Source: PALSA-505 sp035308365
Lineage (GTDB): Bacteria; Actinomycetota; Actinomycetes; Streptosporangiales; Streptosporangiaceae
Length of the DNA: 64,000 nucleotides
NCBI GenBank assembly: GCA_035308365.1
Contig: DATGGU010000012.1
Coordinates: 1-64,000, forward strand
Reading direction: 5' to 3'
Position numbers and translations under genes: made by a program. Shown in pieces: positions 50,946 through 64,000 of this stretch. The notes under the pieces are model-generated. The model was given only the letters and a program-made list of their open reading frames with translations. It was not told the origin of the DNA and did no database searches. Within the stretch, counting starts at the first letter, position 1; each line of letters begins with the position of its first letter.

Positions 50946-51589
50946 TCGCCGCCGCGGTCGTGGCACGGGCGGGCTGGTGCCTGGCCGGTGAGCTGATCCG
51001 TGGCCGGCGCGGCCGGCGCGAGCACGCCGCCCTGGTCGCCGCGGCCGGCCGCCCCGATCACGAGCTGGGTGTGGTCGTCCTCGACCATGGGGCTCCCGCC
51101 GTCTACTGCCTGCCGTGCGGCCGGTACCGGATGGTGGTCTCGGCCGGTGCGCTCGCCGCGCTCAAGCCCGGGCAGATGCGGGCGGTGCTCGCCCACGAGC
51201 GCGCCCACCTGCGCTGCCGCCATCATCTGATGCTGGCCGCCGGTGCCGCGCTCGGGTGCGCCTTCTCCCGGGTGCCACTGCTTGCCCAGGCGAGGGCGGA
51301 GCTTGGCGTGCTCGCCGAGATGGCCGCCGACGATATGGCGACTCATCGCCACGACCCGGGCGAACTGGCCGAGGCACTGGTTATCCTGGCCCGGGCCGGT
51401 GTCCATGCCACGGCGCTCGCGGCCGGCGGGCCCGCCGCCATTGCCCGCATCCAGCGGCTGCTCGCACCGCCGCAGCAGCGCCGGCACCGGTGCGCGAAGC
51501 TGGCCGCTGCCGCCGGGCTGCTGCTCCCGGCGGCCGTCGCCGGCCTCCCGCTGATCGTCACGGCCTGCGACGTCGTGCCGCACGTCTAG
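50927..51589 (+). CDS. N-terminally truncated M56-family peptidase
   Basis: A 220-aa protein from GTG 50927. It contains one hydrophobic helix (LLIAAAVVARAGWCLAGELI) and the M56 (BlaR1/MecR1-like) metalloprotease core VLAHERAHLRCRHHLMLAAG (H-E-x-x-H), with the third ligand region in LGVLAEMAADDMATHRHDPG. Actinobacterial relatives have about 80-100 more residues with two extra helices at the N-terminus. Here those are missing and the DUF5615 toxin gene occupies the space. The BlaI-type repressor partner is absent nearby. It may be a remnant of a rearranged blaRI-like locus; activity is uncertain. Confidence 0.75.
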   Translation: MAAGLLIAAAVVARAGWCLAGELIRGRRGRREHAALVAAAGRPDHELGVVVLDHGAPAVYCLPCGRYRMVVSAGALAALKPGQMRAVLAHERAHLRCRHHLMLAAGAALGCAFSRVPLLAQARAELGVLAEMAADDMATHRHDPGELAEALVILARAGVHATALAAGGPAAIARIQRLLAPPQQRRHRCAKLAAAAGLLLPAAVAGLPLIVTACDVVPHV

Positions 51590-51606
51590 CGCGAAGGACG
51601 GTTCCG

Positions 51607-52068
51607 GTGGCAGATACTTCCCCGGCCGGTTCTCCCCCGGCGGCTCCGGCCTCCGGGCTGCCACCTGGAGCCGGGCAGAGGGCGGCCGGCATCCATCTGA
51701 CCGGGCTCGCGGTCAGCGCCACCGTGACCCTGGTCTGGCTGGGGCTGTCCTGGTGGCACCCGGCCGTCACCTACCACTTCGGTCCGCCGCTGGCCGCTCT
51801 GGCCTGGCCGATGACGGTCAGGGCGCGCGTGCACGGGCCAACGGGACGGCGGACCGCGCTGACCGCGGCGGGCTACGGGCTGCTCGCGGCCATGGCTGGC
51901 CTTGGAATCGCGATGGCGGCGCACTGGCTGCGCGGCCCGACCTTGATCGGCTGGGGCAGCGTCCCGGCCGAGGAGGTGGTGCTGTCCGTCGTGGCGGCCG
52001 CCTGGGGCTGGCGGGTGGCCGAACGGCGCCGCAGATCGTGGTTCCTTCCGGCCGAGCCCGGTCGATGA
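51607..52068 (+). CDS. Hypothetical membrane protein
   Basis: A 153-aa protein from GTG 51607 with GAAGGACGG upstream. After a Pro/Ala-rich start, three to four helices are predicted (AAGIHLTGLAVSATVTLVWL, YHFGPPLAALAWPM, AAGYGLLAAMAGLGIAMAAH, VLSVVAAAWGWRVAE). It is separated by 17 bp from the M56 gene and probably cotranscribed with it. No family was recognised. Confidence 0.65.
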   Translation: MADTSPAGSPPAAPASGLPPGAGQRAAGIHLTGLAVSATVTLVWLGLSWWHPAVTYHFGPPLAALAWPMTVRARVHGPTGRRTALTAAGYGLLAAMAGLGIAMAAHWLRGPTLIGWGSVPAEEVVLSVVAAAWGWRVAERRRRSWFLPAEPGR

Positions 52069-52141
52069 GCCCTTGCGCGCCGCCATAGCCGGATATTGCG
52101 GTTTGCCGAAATGGTGATCGAAAGGGACCTCTGAGAAGAAG

Positions 52142-53449
52142 GTGATTCCGGCGAGCGGGAAAACTCATCCAGCGCAGCAGGCCAAGGCCACCACGCCATC
52201 GGGCGCGGTGGTGGAGCGGCCATCGGTCTTCGACATCTTCCTCGACCCCAAGATCATGGCTGACCCTTACCCGCTGTATGAGCGGGTGCTGGCGGAGTAT
52301 CCCGTCCAGGGCGAGGGCGGGCTCCCCCTCGTGCTGACGAGATACGCGGACGTCAGCGCGGCGCTGGCGCACCCGCTGCTCAGCACCGACGACCGGCACG
52401 ACGTCGTGCAGAAATCCATGGCCGCCTCCGGTGAAATGGCGCCACACCTGGTCGCGATGATGGACCGCAGATCGTTCCTGCACCGGGATCCGCCGGAGCA
52501 CACCCGGCTGCGCGGGCTGGCCGGCCGGGTGCTGACTCCGGGGAGGCTGGCCCGCGCCACCGAGGCCGGCCGGCGGGCATGCGACCAGCTTCTCGACGAT
52601 GCCGCCGGCCAGGACAGCATGGAGCTGATCGCCGATTTCGCCTACCCGCTGCCGGCCGCGGTGCTCGGGCCCCTGCTCGGCATCCCGGTGGACACCGGGC
52701 GCGAGGTGCCCTGGTGGCGTTCGCAGATGAGCGCCGACTTCGAGGCTCCCGCGGTAGCCGGAGTGGACTGCGCGAGCTACGCCAGCACCGTCCAGGACCA
52801 GATGATCGCCCGCTTCGACGAGCTTATCGCGGCCAAGCGTGACCACCCTGGGGACGACGTGGTCACGGATCTGCTGGCCGCCGCCGACACCGGGAAGCTG
52901 TCCGCGGCCGACGTCAACGACACGTGCCGGCTCCTGGTCGTGGCCGCACACGAGACGATGACAGGCCTGATCGCCAACGGGATGCTTGCCCTGCTCCGTA
53001 ACCCCGGCCAGCTCGCCCTCGTGCGCGAGGACCGGGCCAGGGCCGCCGGTGCCGTCGAGGAAGTGCTCAGGTATGACGCGCCCATCCAGTTCGTCCGGCG
53101 GGTGGCGGTGCGAGACGTTGAGGTGAACGGCATCCCGGTCAACGGTGAGCGGATGGTGTTCGGCTGGATAGGGGCGGCCAACCGGGACCCGGCCCGGTTC
53201 ACCGAGCCCGGCCGGTTCGACATCTCCAGAGACGACCACGGTCACCTGGGCTTTGGCGGCGGCGCCCACGCCTGCCTTGGCGCCAGCCTGGCCCGCCCGC
53301 TGGCCGGGATGGCGCTGGCGGCCCTGTGCGGCCGCCTGATCGAGCCCGAACTAACCGCCGATCCGCCGCCTTACCTGCCGAACGCGGTGCGTGCCATCGA
53401 ATCGTTGCCGGTCAGCTTCCGCGCCATCGGGAGCCGCCGGCCGATCTGA
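52142..53449 (+). CDS. Cytochrome P450
   Basis: A 435-aa soluble class I P450 starting at GTG 52142. The I-helix reads LLVVAAHETMTGLIANGML (A-H-E-T in place of A-G-x-D/E-T), the E-x-x-R motif is EEVLRYDAPIQFVRRV, and the heme loop is LGFGGGAHACLGASLARPLA with the Cys ligand. Length and motifs are normal. It precedes a second P450 and a methyltransferase, suggesting a tailoring gene set; no ferredoxin or reductase is adjacent. Confidence 0.92.
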   Translation: MIPASGKTHPAQQAKATTPSGAVVERPSVFDIFLDPKIMADPYPLYERVLAEYPVQGEGGLPLVLTRYADVSAALAHPLLSTDDRHDVVQKSMAASGEMAPHLVAMMDRRSFLHRDPPEHTRLRGLAGRVLTPGRLARATEAGRRACDQLLDDAAGQDSMELIADFAYPLPAAVLGPLLGIPVDTGREVPWWRSQMSADFEAPAVAGVDCASYASTVQDQMIARFDELIAAKRDHPGDDVVTDLLAAADTGKLSAADVNDTCRLLVVAAHETMTGLIANGMLALLRNPGQLALVREDRARAAGAVEEVLRYDAPIQFVRRVAVRDVEVNGIPVNGERMVFGWIGAANRDPARFTEPGRFDISRDDHGHLGFGGGAHACLGASLARPLAGMALAALCGRLIEPELTADPPPYLPNAVRAIESLPVSFRAIGSRRPI

Positions 53450-53503
53450 CCGTGAGCCGTGAGCCGTCCGGAGCACCCGTCGCCAGCGATGAGGAGACCT
53501 GAC

Positions 53504-54451
53504 ATGACCATGAACACCGTCAACATCCTTCCGCAGCTTCCGTTCGCCCAGCCGGACGTCCTCGACGTCGCCCCCGAGCTTCGCCGGCTCGCGGCCGAGC
53601 AACCGGTCGCGCGGATCCGCACGTCAGCAGGCGACCTGGCCTGGCTGGTGACCCGCTACGACGATGTCAAGGCGCTGGCGGCCGATCCCAGGATCGGCAA
53701 CTCCCACGACGACCCGGCCAGCGCGCCGCGGTTCTCCGAGTCCGCGCTGCTCGGCCGGCCAGCCGTGGACGCCGGCACCGAACAGCAGTTCAGCAACCGG
53801 GTGCGCAAGCTGCTCACCCCGGCGTTCACCCCCCGCCGGGTGCGCGCCCTGCAGGCCCGCGTCGGCGACGACGTCATCTCGGATCTGGTCGCCGCCGGCC
53901 CGCAGTGGCAACTGACCAACGACGACATCGCCCTGTTCGCCGGGATGCTGCTGTTCGCCGGGCACGCCAGCACCAGCATCAGGATCGACTTCGGCACCCT
54001 GCTGCTGCTCAGCAATCCCGGCCAGGTCGATGCCCTGCTGCGCGATCCCGGCCTGATTCCCGGTGCGGTGGAGGAGATCATCCGGATGACCAGTCCGGGT
54101 GACAGCGGCCTGACCCGCTACGCCAACGCGGACATCGACATCGGTGGTGTCACCATCGGCAAGGGAGACGCGGTGCTGCTTTCGACGGCGATGGCGAACC
54201 GGGACGAACGAGCCTTCCCCGACCCTGACCGCTTCGATGTGACCCGCGACCCCAACCCGCACCTTGGGTTCGGGCACGGCCGGCGCTTTTGCATCGGGGC
54301 GAGCCTGGCCAGGGCCGAGCTGACCGCCGTGGCCGGGCAGTTGTTCCAGCGTTTCCCGTCCCTCCGGCTGGCAGCCGGCATCGACGATCTCTGGGTGCAT
54401 ACCGACCTGCTGCCGGGCGGCCTGTCCCACCTGCCGGTGACCTGGTCATGA
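53504..54451 (+). CDS. Cytochrome P450 with internal deletion
   Basis: A 315-aa P450-like protein, about 85 residues shorter than usual. GAGGAG precedes ATG 53504. The N-terminal part runs to the C-helix region (QQFSNRVRKLLTPAFTPRRV), after which RALQARV is followed directly by GDDVISDLVAAGPQWQLTND, a segment that normally precedes the I-helix (FAGMLLFAGHASTSIRIDF). Helices D to H are therefore absent, in frame. E-x-x-R (VEEIIRMTSP) and the heme loop (LGFGHGRRFCIGASLARAEL) are intact. A complete substrate pocket is unlikely. The next gene overlaps its stop (ATGA). Confidence 0.85.
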   Translation: MTMNTVNILPQLPFAQPDVLDVAPELRRLAAEQPVARIRTSAGDLAWLVTRYDDVKALAADPRIGNSHDDPASAPRFSESALLGRPAVDAGTEQQFSNRVRKLLTPAFTPRRVRALQARVGDDVISDLVAAGPQWQLTNDDIALFAGMLLFAGHASTSIRIDFGTLLLLSNPGQVDALLRDPGLIPGAVEEIIRMTSPGDSGLTRYANADIDIGGVTIGKGDAVLLSTAMANRDERAFPDPDRFDVTRDPNPHLGFGHGRRFCIGASLARAELTAVAGQLFQRFPSLRLAAGIDDLWVHTDLLPGGLSHLPVTWS

Positions 54452-55101
54452 GCGGCAAGCCGTCGCACCCGGTGTTCGCCCGCCTGTACGAGCGGACCGC
54501 GCCGGTCATGGAACGGGCCGGGATGACCAGGCACCGCAAGGAACTGCTGGCCGGGCTGGCCGGCGAGGTCATCGAAATCGGCGCCGGAACGGGACTGAAC
54601 TTCGGTTACTATCCGGCCGAGGTGACCAGGGTGCTCGCGGTCGAGCCCGAGCCGCGAATGCGCCAGGCGATCAGCCGGGCGGCGGCGCGGGCTCCCGTCC
54701 AGGTGGATCCGGCCGACGGGGTGGCCGAGCGGCTCCCGGCCCCGGATGCCTCGTTCGACGCGGCCGTGGTCTGCCTGGTGCTGTGCTCGGTCACCGACGG
54801 CGCCGCCGCGCTCAGCGAGATCCGGCGGGTGCTGCGGCCCGGCGGGCAGTTGCGGTTCCTCGAGCATGTCGCGGCCTGGACACCCGGATTGCGCCGGGTT
54901 CAGCGGGCGCTGGACGCGACGGTCTGGCCATACTTTTCCGGCGGTTGCCATCTGGGACACGACACGGCGAAGGACATGGCGGACGCTGGTTTCGAGCTCT
55001 CCGAGCTCCGCCGGATCCGGTTTCCCGACACCCGCCCGATGCTGCCGTTCGCCCCGCATATCCTTGGGGTGGCCCGCAGTCCCGGCACGGAGGTGGCCTA
55101 G
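54448..55101 (+). CDS. SAM-dependent class I methyltransferase
   Basis: A 217-aa methyltransferase of the UbiE/Methyltransf_11 type: GEVIEIGAGTGLNFGYYPAE (motif I), AVEPEPRMRQAISR (motif II acidic end), SFDAAVVCLVLCSVTDGAAA and RRVLRPGGQLRFLEHVAA. The start overlaps the truncated P450 stop. Substrate unknown; small-molecule or quinone-like acceptors are typical. The following glutaredoxin gene overlaps its stop by 1 nt. Confidence 0.88.
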   Translation: MSGKPSHPVFARLYERTAPVMERAGMTRHRKELLAGLAGEVIEIGAGTGLNFGYYPAEVTRVLAVEPEPRMRQAISRAAARAPVQVDPADGVAERLPAPDASFDAAVVCLVLCSVTDGAAALSEIRRVLRPGGQLRFLEHVAAWTPGLRRVQRALDATVWPYFSGGCHLGHDTAKDMADAGFELSELRRIRFPDTRPMLPFAPHILGVARSPGTEVA

Positions 55102-55367
55102 TGCCGCACGATCAGGTGACGCTGTACTGGCGGCCCGGGTGCCCCTACTGCATACGTTTGCGCTGGCAGTTGAGGTGGGCAAAGCTGCCGGTACAGAAGG
55201 TCAACATCTGGCGGGATCCGGCCGCCGCGGCCCGGGTCAGGGAGATCACCGGTGGCGACGAGACGGTGCCGACCGTGATCGTAGGCGAGCGGGCCATGGT
55301 CAACCCGAGCCGGGCGCAGGTGCTCGCCGCCGTCCGCGGCAGGACCGGCGAGCCGCCACCAGCATGA
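55101..55367 (+). CDS. Mycoredoxin-like glutaredoxin
   Basis: An 88-aa thioredoxin-fold protein from GTG 55101, overlapping the methyltransferase stop (TAGTG). The active site is C-P-Y-C (LYWRPGCPYCIRLRWQLRW), the cis-Pro is in ETVPTVIVGE, and the NIWRDPAAAA strand is typical of actinobacterial mycoredoxin-1-like proteins that reduce mycothiol mixed disulfides. The ArsR-rhodanese gene 65 bp downstream strengthens a sulfur/redox theme. Confidence 0.9.
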   Translation: MPHDQVTLYWRPGCPYCIRLRWQLRWAKLPVQKVNIWRDPAAAARVREITGGDETVPTVIVGERAMVNPSRAQVLAAVRGRTGEPPPA

Positions 55368-55432
55368 CCGGCCTGCGCTAGACCATTTACGCGGGGTCGT
55401 TACTGACGGTACCCGTGTGAGAAACTGGGCGC

Positions 55433-56098
55433 ATGTCCAGGGCTTACCTCAAGGAAGCGCTGTTCGAGCAGTTCGCGCGGGTGGCTAAGTCACTGGCCAG
55501 CGCCAAGCGGATGGACCTGCTCGACGTGCTTTCCCAGGGCGAACGCACGGTGGAGGTACTGGCGCAAGCCACCGGCCTGAAGCTGACCACCACCTCGGCG
55601 CACCTGCAGACCCTGCGTCACGGTGGCCTGGTGGCCAGCCGGAAGGAAGGCACCAGGATCTACTACCGGCTGGCAAGCGACGACGTGGCCCGCCTCTATA
55701 TGAGCGTGCGCGACGTGGCCAGACGGCACCTGGCCGAGACCGGCGTCGCCGCCAGGCAGTTCCTCGGCGACGACGAACTCGAGCCGGTCGGCCGTGACGT
55801 GCTGTGCGACCGGCTCAGGTCGGGCTCGATCGTGCTCATCGACGTGCGCCCTGGAGAGGAGTTCGCCGCCGGGCACATCGACGGTGCGCTGTCGATCCCG
55901 CTTGACGAGCTGTGCAACCGGGTCCAGGAACTGCCGTCGGACCTGGAGGTCGTGGCCTACTGCCGGGGAGAGTACTGCGTGCTCGCCTACGACGCCGTCC
56001 GGATGCTGCGGGCAAAGGGCCTGCACGCCCGCCGGATGGAAGGCGGGATGCTGGAGTGGGTCACCGAGGGCAGGCCCGCGACGGCGCAGCCGGCTTGA
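55433..56098 (+). CDS. ArsR-family regulator fused to rhodanese domain
   Basis: A 221-aa protein. Residues 1-110 form an ArsR/SmtB winged helix (SLASAKRMDLLDVLSQGERT, VEVLAQATGLKLTTTSAHLQ, TLRHGGLVASRKEGTRIYYR). Residues 115-215 form a rhodanese domain with VLIDVRPGEEFAAGHIDGAL and the active loop VAYCRGEYCVLAYDA, two Cys in C-R-G-E-Y-C. Such fusions are thought to sense reactive sulfur species, or to use sulfur transfer to control DNA binding. It starts at ATG 55433 and may regulate the adjacent glutaredoxin operon. Confidence 0.9.
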   Translation: MSRAYLKEALFEQFARVAKSLASAKRMDLLDVLSQGERTVEVLAQATGLKLTTTSAHLQTLRHGGLVASRKEGTRIYYRLASDDVARLYMSVRDVARRHLAETGVAARQFLGDDELEPVGRDVLCDRLRSGSIVLIDVRPGEEFAAGHIDGALSIPLDELCNRVQELPSDLEVVAYCRGEYCVLAYDAVRMLRAKGLHARRMEGGMLEWVTEGRPATAQPA

Positions 56099-56508
56099 CC
56101 CGCCCCGGCGGCTGCCGCGTCTGGGCCGCCAGATATTGGCCATTGCCTGGTACGGGAAGTCCCACCCGGCTAAATTAAATTACATGCAACTATGGATTTT
56201 CGTTAGAAGTCGCCTTAGCCGGGAACATGGGGACAACTCGGCCAGCACCCACGGCAGGGCACTGCCGCGCCGGAGGCTTCCCCGCTGGAAAGGTTCGGCC
56301 GATGAGCCTGCGGGCCGGCCGGAGTGACTCGCATTCGCCCGGCCGCGCCCAGGGTGCGGTTGCTGACCTGCATCGATACCGCCCGCCCTGATCTGCTCAC
56401 CCATGCCGGGCTGGTGAGCGGCGGCGGCGCCCTGCTCACCGGCGGTCACACCGACCCGTTACGGCTTGCCGGCGCCTGGCTGGCCCCACCCCGGGCCGGA
56501 TCGCCGCC
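56099..56508. other. Intergenic region with no recognisable gene
   Basis: Open frames on both strands lack domains. The AT-rich stretch at 56172-56210 (TAAATTAAATTACATGC) is the lowest-GC sequence in the neighbourhood and may hold a promoter. Nothing else is supported. Confidence 0.35.
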
Positions 56509-56588
56509 ATGTCCGGCGGGGACTACTTCGACCGGAAGCTGGACGCCGCGGCAAAGCCGCACCGGCCCATCTCCCCAAGGAGTCCGCC

Positions 56589-56850
56589 ATGAATGATGAT
56601 CGTCTCCAGCAGCGTGTGATGGCGGCGGCCGAGCGGGCCACGGAGTATCTGTGGCAGCGGCAGCGCCCCGATGGGGGCTGCCGTCCGGCTGGCCCGAGTC
56701 CGAGGACACCGCCGTCGTCCTGGCCTCGCTGGCCCGGCTGGACATGACCAGGGCAGACCCGTCAATCCGGCTGGGGGCGAGCTGGCTGCTCCACCAGCAG
56801 AACAGGAACGGATCCTGGTCAGAAGGGATCCCCGGGGCCAGTGGCTCAAC
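56589..56850 (+). pseudogene. Class II terpene cyclase (squalene-hopene cyclase-like) fragment
   Basis: Starts at ATG 56589 with AAGGAG upstream and reads MAAAERATEYLWQRQRPDGG. A frameshift near 56683 moves the homology to the next frame: PSGWPESEDTAVVLASLARL, then SIRLGASWLLHQQNRNGSWS. QRQRPDGGW- and QQNRNGSW-like segments are QW repeats of the squalene-hopene cyclase superfamily. Homology ends near 56840, so only about 85 residues of a roughly 600-residue enzyme remain. Confidence 0.65.
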
Positions 56851-56888
56851 CGGGCACGGACAGCCGGCTGATCTGTGGCGTTAGCCCG

Positions 56889-58727
56889 TCAGGGAGAGGG
56901 GTGGACGGCGAGGGCGCTGCCGCCGCCCAGGCGGACGGGTTCGGCTACTGCTTCGTAGCGGCCGCCGCCGAGGAACTCCAGGGCGGTGGCGTCGCCCGGG
57001 TAGTGGTCCAGGGGGAGGATCGGGCCGGTGGCCAGGGTGAACTGCTCGCCGAACTCGCGGGTGAGCCGATGGCGCAGGGCGCTGTAGTAGAAGCCGGGTT
57101 CGGCCAGCGAGGTGGGGGAGTTGCGCTGGCTCACCCGGGGCGCGGCCAGGGCCGCCGCGAGCGGCATGCCGAAGTCCACGTGATTGAGGATGATCTGCAG
57201 GATCGTCGTGATGATGGTCGAGCCGCCGGCCGCGCCGACGGTGAAGTCCGGCTGGCCGTGGCGGAACACGATGGCCGGCCCCATGCTGGACCGGGGCTGC
57301 TTGCCACCGGCCGGCAGGTTGGGGTCATAGACGCCCGGCGCGGGCGGCGCGAAGTCGAAGTCGGTCATCTCGTTGTTCAGCAGGAAACCGTAGCCGGGCA
57401 CGGTCTCGCCGCTGCCGCCGAAGAAGTTGATCGTGTTGGTGTAGGCGGCGACGTCGCCCCACTTGTCCACCGTGACGAGGTTGTTGGTGTGCAGGCCCTC
57501 GTTCGTGGTGGGCGCCGGGGTGGTCTGGTTCTTGCACTTCTGGTACGGCGGGGTGGGGTCGCCGGGAGCCACCGGTGAGACCAGGGCCTGGTGGTGGATC
57601 AGGCAGCGCCGGGTGGCGGCGAACTTGGGATCGAGCAGCGCGCTGACCGGCACGCCGACGTAGCGTGGGTCGCCGACGTAGGCGTTCCGGTCGGCGTAGG
57701 ACAGCCGGGAGGCCTCCAGGTAGTGGAACAGCGCGGTCGCCCGCGGTTCGGCGGAGAGGTGGTAGCCGTTCAGGATGTTCAGCGCCTCGCCGACCGTGGT
57801 GCCGCTGCTGGACGGCGGGGCCATGCTGTAGACGTCCAGCCCGCGGTAGGTCACGTGGGTCGGCGCCTGGACCCTGGCCCGGTAGGCCCGGAGGTCGTTC
57901 ATCGTCATGATCCCGTCCAGGTGCACGACGTGCTGGCCGGGATGCAGGGCCGGATGGTCGTCGGCCGCGACGATGGCGCGGCCGAGCGGGCCGTCGTAGA
58001 GGTAGGACGGGCCGTGCGCGGCGAGCAGCCGGTAGGTCTTGGCCAGGCCGGGATTGCGCAGCAGGTAGCCCACCGGCAGCGGGTTGCCTGACCTGGTGAG
58101 GAACAGCGCACGGCTGGCCGTGTAGGCGCGCAGCTCGGGCAGGTCGGACTGCTCCAACTGGCGGAAGTCCGGATCCACCCGGGTGCCGCCGGCCGCTGTC
58201 TGGATGGCCGGCTGGAGATCGTCTGCCAGGGTCTTGCTGCCATAGAGCTGGACCGCCTTGGCCCAGGTGGCCACCATGGCCGGGACCCCGGTGGCCAGCG
58301 GCTGATCCGAGGCGTAGAGGTAGCTGAGCGGCTTGCCCGTTTTGTGGTTCAGGAACATGCTTGGCGTGCACGCTCCCGGGCAGGTCTCGCGACCGTCAAT
58401 GGTCACCACCCGGTGAGTGCGGGCCAGGTAGATAACCATGAAGCCGCCGCCGCCCGGGCCCGCCACGAACGGGATGGTCGCGCCCATGGTGCTCGCCGCC
58501 GCGACCGCGGCGTCGACGGCGTTGCCGCCGTGTTTCAGCACCGTGATGGCCGCCTCGGTAGCACCCAGGCTCATCGACGCGGCGGCGCCGCCGGTACCGA
58601 TGGCGACCGGGTGCTTCGTTGGGCCGCCGCCCGTCACCCGGCTGGACGCGGCACTGGCGAGCGAGGGGAGGACGGTGACGGTTGCGGCGACCGCCGCTGT
58701 GACGCAGAACATGGCTGAGCGGCGCAT
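56889..58727 (-). CDS. Secreted gamma-glutamyltransferase
   Basis: A 612-aa gamma-glutamyltranspeptidase from ATG 58727 (GAGG upstream), with a signal peptide (RRSAMFCVTAAVAATVTVLP). Family blocks are LKHGGNAVDAAVAAASTMGA, FVAGPGGGGFMVIYLAR, TIDGRETCPGACTPSMF, APPSSSGTTVGEALNILNG, SYADRNAYVGDPRYVGV, HTNNLVTVDKWGDVAA (the autoprocessing/nucleophile Thr of the usual T-T-H-x-S is kept as T-N-N), GYGFLLNNEMTDFDF and SSMGPAIVF. It hydrolyses or transfers gamma-glutamyl groups outside the cell. It lies 65 bp downstream of the NRPS gene on the same strand, so it may process the NRPS product or serve self-protection. Confidence 0.9.
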   Translation of the reverse strand: MRRSAMFCVTAAVAATVTVLPSLASAASSRVTGGGPTKHPVAIGTGGAAASMSLGATEAAITVLKHGGNAVDAAVAAASTMGATIPFVAGPGGGGFMVIYLARTHRVVTIDGRETCPGACTPSMFLNHKTGKPLSYLYASDQPLATGVPAMVATWAKAVQLYGSKTLADDLQPAIQTAAGGTRVDPDFRQLEQSDLPELRAYTASRALFLTRSGNPLPVGYLLRNPGLAKTYRLLAAHGPSYLYDGPLGRAIVAADDHPALHPGQHVVHLDGIMTMNDLRAYRARVQAPTHVTYRGLDVYSMAPPSSSGTTVGEALNILNGYHLSAEPRATALFHYLEASRLSYADRNAYVGDPRYVGVPVSALLDPKFAATRRCLIHHQALVSPVAPGDPTPPYQKCKNQTTPAPTTNEGLHTNNLVTVDKWGDVAAYTNTINFFGGSGETVPGYGFLLNNEMTDFDFAPPAPGVYDPNLPAGGKQPRSSMGPAIVFRHGQPDFTVGAAGGSTIITTILQIILNHVDFGMPLAAALAAPRVSQRNSPTSLAEPGFYYSALRHRLTREFGEQFTLATGPILPLDHYPGDATALEFLGGGRYEAVAEPVRLGGGSALAVHPSP

Positions 58728-58792
58728 GGGAACCTCGGCACGAGTCGGGGCGACGTCAAATCTTTTGTCCGTAGTGCTCCGTACCGGCAACG

Positions 58793-64000
<5,208 letters not shown>

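Noticed and set aside
56509..56592. 27-codon frame ending in an ATGA overlap with the terpene cyclase fragment
   Set aside because: Translational coupling is suggestive, but the peptide is short, unrecognised and lacks a clear ribosome-binding site.

Overview
The window is high-GC DNA with actinobacterial gene content: ECF sigma factor with a YCII partner, a mycoredoxin-like glutaredoxin, a DUF998 protein, a TerY/PP2C/kinase operon, type II cytochromes P450, an NRPS and many secreted proteins. It looks like accessory chromosome of a filamentous actinomycete (Actinomycetota). Species cannot be assigned from the sequence alone.

Layout. 1-3 kb is a mobile-element graveyard. Two 43-bp copies of a tRNA 3' half flank a DUF433/DUF5615 toxin-antitoxin pair, followed by a truncated tyrosine recombinase and two head-to-head remnants of one AAA ATPase. 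3.3-7.6 kb carries a sugar transporter, a dead alpha/beta hydrolase, a PNPOx-like protein and a HigBA-type pair. 7.9-10.7 kb is a complete ISKra4-family insertion sequence with terminal repeats and a 9-bp target duplication; it splits an acetyltransferase gene that can be rejoined in frame. 10.9-18.3 kb holds small proteins, a RelBE-type pair, broken copies of the first toxin-antitoxin pair, two secreted proteins and a DksA/TraR protein. 18.3-19.8 kb is an ECF42-like sigma factor with its YCII partner.

19.9-27.2 kb is a divergent cluster that appears light-controlled. A CarH/LitR-type MerR-B12 regulator (with NAD(P)-binding and CPBP protease genes behind it) faces an FAD oxidoreductase, DUF1365, cyclopropane synthase and SDR-SRPBCC fusion. 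The shared intergenic region has two pairs of 11-bp direct repeats around a good promoter. The likely output is membrane-lipid modification under light or photooxidative stress. 27.4-32.6 kb encodes large secreted proteins (a ricin-lectin protein and a glycoside hydrolase).

32.9-46.4 kb is the most unusual part: a nine-gene operon, mostly with overlapping starts and stops. It encodes a class III cyclase-like protein, a P-loop NTPase with helical repeats, a Band7-like/vWA protein, a TerY-like vWA protein, a PP2C phosphatase, a membrane kinase, a membrane-anchored GH3 glycosidase, a second membrane kinase and a TIR/nucleoside-phosphorylase fusion. This reads as a TerY-kinase-phosphatase triad merged with an NTPase/TIR conflict (immune) system. 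The cyclase-like protein and the NTPase share a short IGVQxNxF motif that could be a homotypic signalling motif.

46.4-56.1 kb carries an MBL hydrolase, a beta-helix secreted protein, a TetR regulator, another DUF5615 toxin-antitoxin pair, a truncated M56 peptidase, two P450s (one with an internal deletion), a methyltransferase, a glutaredoxin and an ArsR-rhodanese fusion. 56.6-64 kb has a broken terpene cyclase fragment, a secreted gamma-glutamyltransferase and the 3' part of an NRPS gene (A-PCP-C-A-PCP-TE) that runs off the window. Both A domains read as Asn/Asp-type, and the thioesterase has Cys at the nucleophile position.
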